DNA from: Valencia hispanica
Lineage: Eukaryota; Chordata; Actinopteri; Cyprinodontiformes; Valenciidae
Assembly: GCA_963556495.2 (NCBI GenBank)
Contig: OY747712.1
Coordinates: 27,368,735-27,432,734 of the forward strand
Direction of reading: 5' to 3'
DNA length: 64,000 bases
Position numbers and translations under genes: made by a program. Below are positions 25,503 through 37,195 of the stretch, in pieces (position 1 is the stretch's first letter; each line of letters opens with the position of its first letter). The notes beneath the pieces are model-generated. The model did not search any database. It had not been told where the DNA came from and saw only the letters and a program-made list of their open reading frames with translations.

Positions 25503-26149
25503 GGGGCTGTTTACACGACAACGTTTTTCAGCAAAACTGAGGTTTTTCTCTCCGATTCGGCCTCTCGTTTACACGACAACGGGAAAACCGGGGGGCGAAA
25601 ACGCAGCTTTTGAGAAACGGCTTCCAGAGTGGAGAGTTTTAAAAACGCTGGGGGATTCGTTGTCATGTAAACGCAAGCCGGAGACTTTTGAAAACGATGA
25701 CGTCACTGCCAGCAGCCTGCGGACATGTTGGACTTGCGCACTCCGCCTTTCTACAGAAAAATGACAACAATGGCGGATCCAGGTATGCGGTTACTGCTGA
25801 TGCAGCTTATGAAGTTATTTGGTCTCTGTAAGCAAAACTTAGAGATCATCAGGCTTCTATGCGATCGCCAACGGAAACGTATACAGTACGTGCGTCAAAT
25901 AATCAATATGCCTTTATATAAGCGTAGGAGAACTACAAGAAGACCGCCATTGTTAGTTATCATGAAATGTTTCTTTTCCGGGTTGTGAGGGGTAAACCTT
26001 GGAACACTGCACACACGGGGCACACTGCCATCTAAAGGCCGGGCATATGTACTAAATCGCTTTCCATCGCGCGCCCTGTCGTGTAAACGCAGTGCGTTTT
26101 CACCCGCGTATTCAAACTAAAACGGCAACGTTGTCGTGGTAACAGCCCC
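25503..26149 (+). mobile_element. PIF/Harbinger deletion derivative (647 bp) with TAA target duplication
   Basis: The ends are GGGGCTGTTTACACGACAAC and, reversed, GGGGCTGTTACCACGACAAC. TAA flanks both sides (25500-25502 and 26150-26152), matching the TWA target of PIF/Harbinger. The element is CpG-rich and repeats the motif 'gtttacacgacaacg' internally, so it differs sharply from its AT-rich surroundings. It keeps one short coding stretch (25761-25988). Confidence 0.85.
25761..25988 (+). pseudogene. Short N-terminal fragment of the Harbinger element's protein
   Basis: The frame starts MTTMADPGMRLLLMQLMKLF, continues with Arg-rich text (CDRQRKRIQYVRQI, YKRRRTTRRP) and stops after 75 aa. It resembles the basic leader of fish Harbinger-encoded proteins, but no catalytic motif is present. 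The assignment rests on context and a remembered pattern. Confidence 0.45.
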
Positions 26150-26159
26150 TAAGACAGTA

Positions 26160-26945
26160 TGCCTTTGTTTCTGGAGATGTAGAGTGAAGGGGATCATAGC
26201 AGTATTATTTTTTTCTGTACAGCAGGTAAAACAGAAGTGAACTGAAGAAGGAAATCTACTATATTGAGAGGATTTAAGAAAAAAAATCACAAGCTGTAGG
26301 CCTAAAGGGGGCTGAATGCATGTTCTGGCACAGTTATCAATGAGCAGGTTGACTGGTGAGAAGAATTTAAACTCCCTACACTTGAATAACCCTTTCTTGT
26401 GCTTAATCAACCAGCCTCCTTTGTGCTTTTGTTTCGCTTTGTTACTAAAAGAAATTATCTATCCTCCATAGAATCTGAAATTAACCCTGAGGACCTTTGA
26501 CGTTTTTCATTCATTAATTGTTGCAGTCACAAATTTTTCTGTCCAGTTCCACCACAGTTCTAACAGTTTGTGCTCTCAGGACTTTAACAGTTTGCTGAGT
26601 GAATGGCCAGATGCCAGTACTTTCAATTCTCAGGTCGTCCTCCCCTCCCCCGATGAATTGCTGCTGGTTCATCTGCAAGGGCTGTCCCTTCCATTCACAC
26701 AACAAAGGATGACCCAAACTACCCCTCACCCCGCACATGTCCAGTTTCTTGGTAATTTTCCATTTCATAAAATGACACAAAGACTGCTTCAAATTTTAAA
26801 TGAGCAAGTAGTGCAAAACTGAGAAGTGGAAGGAAAATAATTCATACTTAAAAAGAATTGCAAATATAAATCTAAATCCGGGGAAATTCTAGAAGATAAC
26901 TTTGAGGCTGCAAAAGACATGAGTGTGGGGTGAGAGCTCACTTTC
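26160..26945. other. Intergenic DNA, nothing recognised
   Basis: No supported feature. Confidence 0.45.
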
Positions 26946-26959
26946 TAATGGGACAACAG

Positions 26960-27345
26960 TCAGTGCGTTTACATGCAGTGAGAGAAAACCAAATTATTAC
27001 CTTAGTCCGACTAAATTTTGACTTTTGAATACATGTATACAACTTAGTCCAACTGAAGTTGAACCAAAATGGCCTACTCCAAATAGAGCTAAGACGCCCA
27101 GATAGTGCAGTTAAATAACTGAATTTTACTGCATGTAAACAGAATCCCAGCCAAATAGAGCAATTACTGGGCCATGTGCTCCCCCTTCCGGAAGTGAGGA
27201 GACCACAGAAGTGGGAATAACAACACCAGTTTGACAGCAACACAGCAGCAACAATACATGCAACGTAAACTTGGAGAATGGCTCCCATTCTGTTCAAGGT
27301 ATTAGCTCAATTACTGCCATAGCTCGATTTAGATGTGCATGTAAA
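26960..27345. mobile_element. Possible small DNA-transposon derivative (MITE)
   Basis: The left side 'agtgcgtttacatgca' and the right side 'tgcatgtaaatgtaaat' are roughly inverted copies, and the interior keeps 'tgcatgtaaac' motifs. I could not find a clear target duplication, so family and exact borders are uncertain. Confidence 0.35.
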
Positions 27346-27349
27346 TGTA

Positions 27350-30300
27350 AATGAGTCTAAACTAAGAGCTACAGCAGAATACTTTTGATGAAAGCATATT
27401 GATGTGTCAATCAAAATCCAGACCTAACTAATATCTGACTAAGTTTGATTCATTTTTCAAAGTAGAATCCAACAAATTTTCAATCTCTAGATTGAAAGTG
27501 TAAAGCTGGTTAGAGACATAACTCACAGGATCTGCAGGTGTACAGTACAGGCCAAAGGTTTGGAAGACAGATCTTTTTTTTTTTTTTACAAAGTTTAATA
27601 AGTCTACTTTACTACAAAATATTATTTGCAAAGGGTCACACATTGGATAGCATAAGTGATTAGTTACATACATAACTGATAGTTACATAACTATTTTTTT
27701 TTTTGCACTACAATTTTGACTTTTGTAAATAATTTCAGCCCTAGAAATAAGCTATTTTTTGTTAACATGCAATCAGCAACAGTCAATGCAAACATAAAGG
27801 TAAACTGTAGAAAATTGGGAATAGCAAGGAAATTTTGATCTAAGCATCAGCAAGATTATAAAAAGATCATATATATTATTTTATTTGGGGGGGGGGGGTT
27901 CAGAGATTATAAGAATGAAATAAGGACACAGGATAAGCTGTGTTGTTTTTCTGACCTTATTGTTACTGATGATTTATTACTCTGTGTACATTTTATCAGG
28001 GCAACTTATCAAAATGTTGCCAAACAGGATAATCTACTCTTTAGTTCCATCACAAAAAAGATTCCAAACACACATGCAATATAATCCTAAAGCAACATAA
28101 TGTCAGGATGAAACAGCAGCGTCTTGGCCTCTTATGTTTAAATTCACGAGCAAACTGGCAACCTGGTTAATGAATCAGTCGCCGGCTAGTGAGGCCTCGG
28201 ATTTCACTACATACGTAATCAACACAAGCCTTGATATACGCTTCATAAAAAATCCTCCTGGATTAGTTGAAATAGGCTTTGAAGCCTTAACACAAAGGAC
28301 AGTTCACTACCTTTCGCCGCATGTCTGCCTTTCTGCCCCTGACGCACATGTGCAGTAGTGGCAATCAGGGTCAGCCGTGGCGTCACTGGAAAAGCCAAAA
28401 CAGCAGTATCATGGCAAGCTGACAATGAAGCTCTAAAGTTCTGGAGCATTTGATAAAAAAATTAAGAGAAGCATTTTTAAGGCAATATTCACAAAGTAGA
28501 ACCTGCTTTCCATGGCAGTGGAACGGTGATGCTCGAGCATCTTCAAAGGAAAACCGTTGTTGCTGACGATGATAACGTTCATGTTTTTAGGAGCAGGCTC
28601 AAGACTCCTTTTTACCCAAGCTTTTAACGGATTATTATTTATTATAGTCTGTTTAATTGCTCTATATGTTTTACTTGCTTATATTTTACCAGCGTTTTAC
28701 TACTTAGTCTTATCATATTTATCCACTGTATATTTTTAAATTAAAATGACTCCTATTCTAGATTGAATCAGTGAGTCAGACTTCTTTTGGAAGTCTCTCA
28801 GTTAAGGTAAGGTTCAACATTTTCAAGAAAATGCACTCAGCGATTACTATTTACAGTCATTAATGCTAACAAACTAATAACTAATAAAATATGTTAAAGA
28901 TTAAAATGTCTGCTCTGTTGTAAAATGTTTTAAAACACTAGTAAAAACCTGATGTGTGTGCATTATCATCTGTGCTAAAAAAAATTAATTGTATGTTCAT
29001 GTCAATAAAGTGTAATAATTATAGTAGGTAAAGTGGAATCAAATTGTTAAAAAGCAAGGTATCTGAAGGCCCAAATGGTTTAACACTTGAGATTGGAAAA
29101 AGGACAAAAGACTATGATTGATGAATCTTTAACATTAAACTTTTACTTTTATATTGGCAAGACAGGATTGTTTGTGAGCTTTTGTAAAAGGTGCCCACTT
29201 TATAAATTTAGCTGAGTGTTATTGGTAGTCTCATGAATGTTCTTTACATAAATCTGAGGGGTAAGGAAATTATATATATGGTGGCAAAGAAACAAAGAAA
29301 CAAAAAAACAACAAGTTCTTAATCAACTCAAAGTTTATTATCATTCTATTGTGTCATTATAAACTATTTGTAAAAGTCACAAACTATGTTGGTGAAGATT
29401 TAACATTAACATTATTTATTCTTAAAAAGGCTGTACTAAAAAGTAAATCCAGAAGTAAAATTGGAAAAGTTATATAAAAATCCTTGAGTGGGTCTGGTGC
29501 TTTAATGGCAGCACGGGACAGCGAGGCAGATTACATGGCTTTAGATGTAAAAAGGAGTCAGACTTCATTAAATGATTCAAGTCATACACCATAAAAGCTA
29601 ATAAAAAACTCGACAGGTGAGTGTGTGTACTGGTATGTGTGTGTATTATGCGTGTTTGAAGATGTAAAGAGTTAAAACAGCTCATGTGGTTGTAAAAGTT
29701 AATTATAAAAGCTCCTGAGAAATAAACTTATCTCTGTCATGAGGCAGATTTTGTACAGTGGACAGCTGACTTTGACTTTTGCATAAGTTAAATGGGATCA
29801 ACTTCAGGGCTCCTAGTGATAAACTGAACTATCTCCACCTTCTCTGACCTGTAAAAGTCTCATAAAGGTTACTAAAAAGTATGCTTTTTCTTAAAAGCAT
29901 AAATATTCATTCCTGATACAAATGGTCCTGTGCTTGTTTTAACCTGGTATTTGCTAGGGCCCTTCCTTGTTTGCTTTCAGCAGACAGTTCCTGCCAGTCG
30001 CTGTAGTGCAAACAATATAAGATATCATGTAATGAATTACACAAATTACACAAAAGAAGAACTGGTCTAATAAGGGGAAAGACAAACGTCTCTACTTAAT
30101 GTATTAACAATCCACACAATAAGCAGATTAATGAACAATTTAAAGTATTTTAAAACTTGTCTTTTCTTTCCTTGGCCATGAATTCACAAAATCAGCAAAT
30201 ACAACAGATGTTACATAACATTCGGATAGTTTTGTACTTCAAAATCTGAGTTTCACTTGAATTTCTAAAATCTCTACAGCTGTTACTTTAGTGAGAAGAC

Positions 30301-30495
30301 GAATAGAACTGGGTTTCTGTAAATCTCCTCCATGGTACTTTAGATTGATTCTTCCATTTGGCTTCTGCTGATGGTCCCTGGTGTTTTATTAGGGTAATAA
30401 TGTGACAGAACCTAATAAGAGACAACGCTGTTGACTTACTGGGCGGACGACTTCTTTCTAACTGATACAAGGCCAGACTTTTCTAAAAGAAAAGT
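27350..30495. other. Intergenic DNA with a short G run
   Basis: A run of ten or more G is at about 27889-27898, and T runs are near 27575 and 27694. A 60-aa hydrophobic open frame at 28557-28739 looks like chance translation of T-rich DNA. Nothing else is recognised. Confidence 0.45.
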
Positions 30496-30668
30496 TTAGT
30501 ACCGTAATTTCCGGACCATTGAGCGCACCTAACTATAAGGCGCACCAGCTAAATTTTAAAAGAAAATAAATTTTGTACATATATTAAGCGCACCTGAAAA
30601 TAAGCCACAGGTTTTCATGTTTTAACATGATTTATTTATACAGAAAGACAGTACACAGAAGGTCTTTT

Positions 30669-31405
30669 TTATTACTTCCGCAAGGAAGTAATGTTTTTGT
30701 GCCTGTCTGTCTGTCTGTCTGTTAGCAATATGGCTCAAAAAGTTAGTGATGGATTTTGATAAAATTTTTAGGAAATATCCGTAATGGGGTCTTGTTCACG
30801 AATGAGGGAAAAATGGAGCGGGAGATCGATAGACGGATTGGTAGGGCATCTGCAGTTATGCGGGCGCTGTACCGGTCTGTCGTGGTGAAGATTTACCGGT
30901 CGATCTATGTTCCTACCCTCATCTATGGTCACGAACTCTGGGTGGTGACCGAAAGAACGAGATCACGGATACAAGCGGCTGAAATGAGTTTCCTCCATAG
31001 AGTGTCTGGGCACTCCCTTAGAGATAGGGTGAGAAGCTCAGTCATCTGGAGGGGGCTCAGAGTAGAGCCGCTGCTCCTCCACATCGAGAGGAGTCAGTTG
31101 AGGTGGCTCGGGCATCTGGTCAGGATGCCTCCTGGACGCCTCCCTGGTGAGGTGTTTCGGTCACATCCCACCGGGAGGAGCCCCAAAGGAAGGCCCAGGA
31201 CACGTTGGAGGGACTATGTTTCTCGGTTGGCCTGGGAGCGCCTTGGGATTCCTCACGAGGAGCTGAAACAAGTGGCTGGGGAGAAGGAAGTCTGGGTGTC
31301 CTTGCTTAAGCTGATGCCCCCACGACCCGACCCCGGATAAGCGGAAGAAAATAGATGGATGGATGTCCGCAATGGGTCCAGGAATAACTGATTAAATTGT
31401 GGGGT
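30669..31405. mobile_element. Unnamed fish repeat nested in the pogo-like element
   Basis: It begins TTATTACTTCCGCAAGGAAG, a short palindrome-like start, followed by (CTGT)n and 'ggctcaaaaagttagtgatgg'. I recognise this as the head of a common dispersed fish repeat but cannot name the family. The sequence resumes after the LINE with 'gtccgcaatgggtccaggaa'. The right border is not defined. Confidence 0.45.
30789..31364 (+). mobile_element. 5'-truncated LINE (Rex3/RTE type), 3' end of ORF2
   Basis: The translation gives RSIYVPTLIYGHELWVVTER, then RSQLRWLGHLVRMPPGRLPG, then GRPRTRWRDYVSRLAWERLG, the region after the reverse transcriptase domain in RTE-like LINEs. It ends with a stop and a short GATGGATG tail, as described for fish Rex3. 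'tccgtaatgggg' before it and 'tccgcaatgggt' after it look like a roughly 12-base target duplication. A short in-frame deletion follows RSVVVK. Extreme 5' truncation is normal for this family. Confidence 0.75.
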
Positions 31406-31849
31406 TGGTCTGACATGAACCGAGTATCCACCCACCAACCAGCGGTACTAACCTCCACTCCTCTCCCGTGTCGGAGAACTCATAAACGGCTCCCCTTGCG
31501 CAGCGGCCCCGAATCTCCGCTCTCCACTGGAAGAGCACAGCCATGCGTCTCATTAACAGACATTCTATTGGAAAAGTACTGAAAATTAGAATTAGATCAC
31601 AACATGAGGATTTGGGGATGAGTGGTGGAGGTCTGTGATCTCTGAGTGCTTTTCAAGTTTTAATTTAAGATGTGCTTTTTTTTTCCAAACTCTGCCGGAA
31701 AATCAGCAGTACGGCACCAACACAAGACGACAGTAACATGCCTGGTTAGAAACTAAAACATACTTTAGCCTACCAGAAAAGTCATTGGTTGCTAGCTTCA
31801 TCTTCATTTTCCTCATTAAAGCCACTAAAGTCGTCTTCATCAGTGTCTC

Positions 31850-31985
31850 ATGTCCTCTGCAAGCTTTTGTCGTCTTTTTATACTGATTCAGTTCTTTCCG
31901 TGGCCTCCTCCAATGTCTCACCATCGATTCATTGATGTGAAGCTTAGTGCAGTATCTCAATTTCCTTTTTTGACGGCCAGCTCAA
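31850..31985 (-). pseudogene. Pogo-type transposase helix-turn-helix fragment
   Basis: On the minus strand the text IELAVKKGN, then (after a frame break) KLHINESMVRHWRRPRKEL and QYKKTTKACRGHE is seen. It follows the pattern 'KxGNRxAARxFGIxExxVRxWRxxxxEL...KKTxxAFRG' of pogo/Tigger-like DNA-binding domains. Only this part is recognisable. Confidence 0.6.
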
Positions 31986-32689
31986 TGCCTTTAACTTAAA
32001 AGCTGAATTTCTTCATGTGTTTTCCATGATGAAGGGGTGTGGATGAAAACTACCGATAGTGTCTTCTTCGGTGCATAATCTTTCCCCACATGTCTGTCTC
32101 ACTTATGCGCTTCCTGCTATAGTGCCCCCCGGAGGCCGTTAGCCAGTAAAAAAAATCTATAAATTAGCCACATCGTTGTATAAGACGCAGGGTCCAAGCG
32201 TGTGATAAAAGTAGCGGGTTGTAGTTTGAAAATTACGGTAGCAATTAAATATAATTTTACAGGAGCTCTCAGCAATGCAAAGTTTGGATTAGAAATTGAC
32301 TTAGTCTAGACATGGTGGCACTACTAACTGGTATTTCCTTCTGACCTCTCACCATTTAAATATTGCTGAATTGCAACAAATTTAGAACATTTAATTTGAG
32401 GTAAGTACTAAAGTAATCACATTTGCGCAAGAATGCTCAATGGACGATCTATAGAATTTAAAAATAGGTGTCTGCCCCTGCAACATCCGTTTCAAGCTTG
32501 CTGTTGCGGAAAAAAGATAATTAGGGCTTTGATTAGCTTTTTAGCAGCATGAGAGACTGTGTTTGGGAAAACTTTTGAGCTATGCCTGCTGAACTGGAAG
32601 GCGTGGGAATGACTCAGGCAAGACATTTTTGAAATATATTGGACAATGTAGTCACATGCTACAAATTTGTATTTATTTAATAGTGTGAT

Positions 32690-32850
32690 GGACTGGCAAC
32701 CTATCCACAGTGTTCTCCATCTCTCGCCCATTGACTGCTGGCACCAGCACCCTTGTTACCCTGCAAGAACGAGCAGATATAGAAATTAGATGGATGGATG
32801 GATGGATGGATGGATGGATGGATGGATGGATGGATGGATGGATGGATGGA
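32690..32850 (+). mobile_element. Truncated LINE-type 3' end with (GATG)n tail
   Basis: 'gactggcaacctatccacag', 'cgcccattgactgctgg' and 'gcaccagcacccttg' lead into about 60 bases of TGGA repeats (32788-32850). The same series appears at 46678-46812 and, reversed, at 41405-41655, so this is a dispersed family whose copies end in the same tetranucleotide tail. Confidence 0.65.
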
Positions 32851-32859
32851 GTTGGCATC

Positions 32860-32923
32860 GTAGTGACCTCTGATATTTTTTAATACTGTACGTAGTGACC
32901 TCTGATATTTTTTAATACTGTAC
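32860..32923. repeat. Exact tandem duplication of a 32-bp unit
   Basis: Bases 32860-32891 are repeated without change at 32892-32923, directly after the (GATG)n tract. This is a recent local duplication. Confidence 0.95.
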
Positions 32924-33458
32924 TTTAAACATGGTAGATAAGATTTTAATAGATACAATAAAGATACAAGTGTGACCTCATACACCTTTTATTACCAGTA
33001 CCTTACATCACAATATAGTTGAAACTGTAGGAAGTTATCGTAAATGAATGTTTAAAAGAGACACTGATGTCCGTAGTAAGGTAGCCCCCCAACTTCCTAC
33101 TGTTGACCTCAAAGTCCAGTTCATCAATGCTCTCACAGCGTACATTATCAGGTTTATTGCTGTCCTCTTCAGAAGCTGTAAACATAACAGCATCAGCTGT
33201 AAGCTCTATAGCTCCAGGCTTCCATTTCTTTTCCAAGTGTTCCTGTGCTCACTTCTTCATACTACTTGTCTTTCTTTTTCTGATTTGCTTTTTTATGTCT
33301 TCCAATTTGAAGGAACACTGCCTAAAGTAACAGCATTTCTTTCTCTTTAGCAGTAATATGGGTCGACTGTGTATTTGGTTTAACACAAAACAAAAGTCAT
33401 GGAAAAAGACCCAACATATTACCATCCAGTGATCCACAGGAGTATTTGGATGATGTTG

Positions 33459-34279
33459 CAGTTTTTCTGAATGTCTAAAACACTAAACTCCATTCTCTAA
33501 ACCAAATTCTCAGTGGGCTAAAATATTTTTTTAAATCGAAGACTATTTTGGCCAAACCTTAAACACTGCTCAGGTACTTAGACACAATTTTGCAAAACCC
33601 ATCCACTCTTTTTTCAAAACTTTAAATACATTATCAGTCACTAAACAAATTTCACACGTCTATAGTAAAACTGCAAACACTGGCAGCAACATGTGAACAC
33701 AACTAAGGCACAGCTGTTGTCTTTTACACAGCAACTCACAATTCAACACATGCATCTGATGATGTGATCAGACCAACTGGGTAGGATAAGAGTCAGTTCA
33801 GAATGCAAGGGTGTCACATATGGCTCGACAATGGATATACACATATAGAGAGGAAGAGTCCATGTGAGCGGTGGTGGACGAGGAGGAAGAAGAAAAAGTC
33901 ATTAATGATTAAATTCAGCCAACAATATTACACTATTTTGTTTTATTTATTTAATTTGTGCATCTACATTTACCACTTCATATCTCTCTAATCACAAAAG
34001 TGTTTTTGTTAAATACTCTGCCCTGGATGCTGTGTCTTAAAATTATTTGATGCAGTGTCTTGCAAATGTTCTGTGGTGAATATATTTTACTTGCTGTGTG
34101 TCTGAGGTGAACACATTTGATTTTAAATACACGATGACTGGTTTTGAGGTTAAATTTTGATTTTGATGGAGAAATCATGGGTTTGGTGAATGTAGTTAAG
34201 ATTTTTGGATTTGTGTTTAAGGTTTTGAGAAAATGAGTGGAGGTTTCAAGAAATGTGTTTTAGCAATTCAGACAAACTG
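33459..34279 (+). mobile_element. IS630/Tc1-superfamily element A, internally deleted
   Basis: The ends are CAGTTTTTCTGAATG and, reversed, CAGTTTGTCTGAATTGC. About 380 bases in, the plus strand carries the start of the family's transposase, MDIHI, a stop, then RGRVHVSGGGRGGRRKSH. Arg/Gly-rich starts are typical of a group of fish IS630-like transposases. The first 450 bases are repeated in inverted orientation at 36130-36579. Confidence 0.65.
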
Positions 34280-34930
34280 TTTTCAGTCTACTATAGGAGA
34301 CCACGAAGACACAGCATCCAGACAATGTAGTTACAGTTTTTTTCAATTGTTTACATGCATTTTGAAAACCGGGTTCGTTTTGTCAAAATATAATCACAGT
34401 TATCCAAGCACCACACTCAATTTGCATAATTCCTAGATTGTTTGCAAAGTGACACACTTCAGTCAAAACATATAAACATATTTGTAAAAATGCTACCAGT
34501 TTTCATTTAACCAACACAGTCCTCAATGATCAGATACTATTACAGCCAGTGTCACACTGCTGTGATCAATAAAAAAACAAAAACATATTTGTAACAAAAC
34601 TAATTTTAGGAAATAGCATGTGCTAGATTTTCTGGCCAGACATACATATGTAAGGGATAATTTAGATGAAAAAAGGAAGAAAATAGTGACACAACCCACA
34701 ACATTCTTCATGATTAGCTTGAAATATAGGGAGAATGTACACAAATAGGCCTACTATAAACTTACCAAGAACTGCACAACACTGATGCTGCAGACTGAAT
34801 ATTTGAAGTATTTCTTTCAATACTTACAATATTACAAATAAAATCTGTAGATAAATAAAAAATACTACATGAAGTACATACACTTTGACTCTGAAGAAAA
34901 ACTACTGTAAAAGCAACAACAATACTGTAA

Positions 34931-35631
34931 CTATTCATAATCTCTCCATCTGGCTGGATCAGGCCATAAGATTTTATCCACATCAGACGCTAGTTCTTCA
35001 TTCTCAAGGCACCGTTGGAAGAATCGCCTTGTGTGACGAATCCACACATGCACAGAAGCTGCTTCGATATGATCACAGGCCTGCTCAATGGCCTGAATGA
35101 GGGGCAAATGGTCATAGGGCCACAGGTTGTATACCTTCCACCGCCATGCTGAAAAAAAGTCTACTATTGGATTCGGGAAGGGGGAGTATGGGGGAAGGTA
35201 TGAGATAGGGCTGGGCGATAAATAGATTTTGTCGATTAATCACATTTTCTGTTTATGAAGATTTAATTTTTGGATAAATCGAGAAAATCAGAAAACATTT
35301 TCACCAATGCACTCCAAGGGTTTCAGTAGTTCAAAGTGATTTCCAAATTTGGTTAAACTCTTTGTCCAGCTTCCATCAGTGTCAGTCCATGGTTGATAAC
35401 ATGGTCAATAAGTGTTGCACAGATTTCTTGAGCAAAATTTGGTCCTTGACTTCTTTGTTCAGCTTCTAGCAACTCTTCAAGTTCTTCTCTACCTCTTCCT
35501 CTATCTAGGCCTCTTCCTCTACCTCCTTCTCCTCTTCCTCTACCTTCTCCTCTTCCTCTACCTCCTTCATCTCCTCTTTGAGCTCCCCCTCTCATTCTCA
35601 CTCTTCGTCTTCTTCTTATAGCTCCTTCCAT
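34931..35631 (-). pseudogene. IS630-like transposase of element B, middle missing, catalytic Glu lost
   Basis: It starts MEGAIRRRRRVRMRGGAQRG, has a long Arg/Gly/Glu repeat, then QEICATLIDHVINHGLTLME, the helix-turn-helix of this family. The C-terminal part (about 35200-34931) reads PPYSPFPNPIVDFFSAWRWK, then QACDHIEAASVHVWIRHTRR and DVDKILWPDPARWRDYE before TAG. In DDE enzymes the text is NPIEEFF; here the catalytic Glu is Val. The central part with both catalytic Asp residues is gone. The protein cannot act as a transposase. Confidence 0.8.
35216..35338. mobile_element. One end of a hAT-type element inside element B
   Basis: TAGGGCTGGGCGATA starts a stretch unlike the transposase around it and resembles hAT ends such as TAGGGTTGGG at 14752. 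No matching right end is found. A deletion probably removed it together with the middle of the transposase gene. Confidence 0.5.
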
Positions 35632-36112
35632 TTCTGTTGAAGACAGGTGAACTCACTTGTTACCTTTTATAGCACACCTGAGTGCTGCGTTTTCAAATTA
35701 GCACGGGTGCTTCCACACCTGGTGGATGTGATTATCCGATTCGTTCATTAGTGTGGTCATTGGGAGGACAAGGAAGTAACCTCACAATCCTTATTTGTGT
35801 CTAAGGTGTGAAAATGTGTCTTGAGATTTATAAATCAATGTGTGTAATGTTTTGTTAAAAAGGGTGAAGCAGACATTGTGTACAATATTGTGCAAATCTG
35901 TGGAGGTGTGTTGCTCATTGGAGTAGAATTTTGCAAATTGTGTGTACATTTTTATTTAAGTGTGTAAACAGTCGTAAAAAACTGTAATCTGAAAATATTT
36001 TAAGTGCAATTACCCTGATTAGAGTGATAGACAGTGTTGAATGTACATGTCAAAAAACGAATAGGAAATACTGTAAAACAAAATAAAAACACCAAGATGA
36101 AAAGCACATTAC

Positions 36113-36579
36113 TGTAATTGAAAGATTCACAAATATGTACAATGGTTGGCAGAATTTCATCAGTAATGACTGATCTTGGTCGTCTTTGTCCCCTTCCTTC
36201 TCATCCCCTACCTCTCACACGGAATCTTCCTCCTCTGCCTCTCTGTATGTGTATATCCATTGTAGAAGCATATGTGTCACATGTGAACTCTGAACTGACT
36301 TTTATCCTGCCCAATTGGTCTGATCACATCACCAGATACATGTAAGTTGAATTGTGAGTGCTGTGTAAAAGATGACAGCAGTGTTTTAGTTGTCTTGTCA
36401 TTTGCTGCCAGTGTTTACAGTTTTGCTATATAAGTGTTATGTGTTTAGTAACAGAGTGACTGTTTATGGTTTTGAAAAACAGAATGGATGAGTTTGGCAA
36501 ATTGTGTGTCAAATTGTGTGAAAAAATTTTTTTGGGTTTATAGAATGGAGTTTAGTGTTTTAGCAATTCAGAAAAACTG
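36113..36579 (-). mobile_element. IS630/Tc1-superfamily element C, 5' fragment
   Basis: The right end, reversed, begins CAGTTTTTCTGAATTGC. On the minus strand ATG near 36261 begins MDIHIQRGRGGRFRVRGRG, a stop, then GRGQRRPRSVITDEILPTI, the start of the same transposase type as in element A. It faces element A in inverted orientation, so A and C form a long imperfect inverted repeat around element B. Confidence 0.68.
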
Positions 36580-37054
36580 TGATACAATAATGCAATGTCT
36601 GAATGTCTGATTTTTGTTATAAACCAATAATGGCTTATATTAGCTAGTGCAATAAGAAAGAATCCTATCCCGCATGTGTGTGTGTGTTTCACTAATCACT
36701 CTCAACTCATCATACCAAATGTTTGAAGCCTGAATTATTTTTCATGTGTTATGTGTGACTGTTATTTAACACTATTTTAAGGCACACATATGGGCCAGTG
36801 ATAAAGATAGTAGTACTAATGCTTGTGAAATTACATAACTGACTGCAATGAAATATAAGAAATAACAAATGAATAAGCAGTGACATCTCAATTCAATTTA
36901 TGTATTAAAACTACTTTTACACTAAAACATTTAAATGAATTTAAATGTAAGGAAAGTTTAGGAATGTTTAAGCTACCTCATTGTTTCCTATCTCGCCATG
37001 TCTACAAGCATCCTGAAAAACACGTTACATGAGTCTAAGCTTAAGGATATAAAG

Positions 37055-37195
37055 CAGAGGTCACTAATAGCCGGACCACTGTCCAGGTCCGGACCGAAAT
37101 GCTGTCTCATTCGGACCCGAGCCTAATGACAAAACAGAAATGACGATTTATAACCTTAATGAGCGCTACTGGCCGGCGCAGCTTTTGCATGCTTT
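37055..37195. mobile_element. hAT-type element fragment
   Basis: It starts CAGAGGTCACTAATAGCCGG, followed by 'gtccaggtccggaccgaaat' and 'cggacccgagcctaatgac'. I recognise this as the head of a fish hAT (Charlie-like) family. The other end was not found. Confidence 0.5.

Larger units (their letters stand above)
30502..32238 (-). mobile_element. Pogo-like DNA transposon carrying nested insertions
   Basis: The ends CCGTAATTTCCGGACCAT and, reversed, CCGTAATTTTC are flanked by TA (30500-30501 and 32239-32240), as in the Tc1/mariner/pogo superfamily. Motifs such as 'taaggcgcacc' and 'tataagacgcag' sit just inside each end. A minus-strand coding remnant near 31850-31985 resembles the N-terminal helix-turn-helix of pogo-type transposases. 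The right two thirds still follow the element; the left part is broken by another element at 30669, which in turn holds a LINE. Confidence 0.7.
34334..35984 (-). mobile_element. IS630/Tc1-superfamily element B
   Basis: The left end CAGTTTTTTTCAATTGTTTA and the right end, reversed, CAGTTTTTTACGACTGTTTA mirror each other. TA lies on both sides (34332-34333 and 35985-35986). The transposase on the minus strand keeps both termini but lacks its middle, where a hAT-like end is found instead. Length is 1.65 kb. Confidence 0.72.

Noticed and set aside
28557..28739. Short hydrophobic frame resembling a small membrane protein
   Set aside because: T-rich DNA gives Leu/Ile/Phe by chance; no start context, homology or conservation evidence.
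35412..35621. Leucine-rich plus-strand frame that looks like membrane helices
   Set aside because: It is the antisense of the Arg/Gly/Glu-rich start of the IS630-like transposase.
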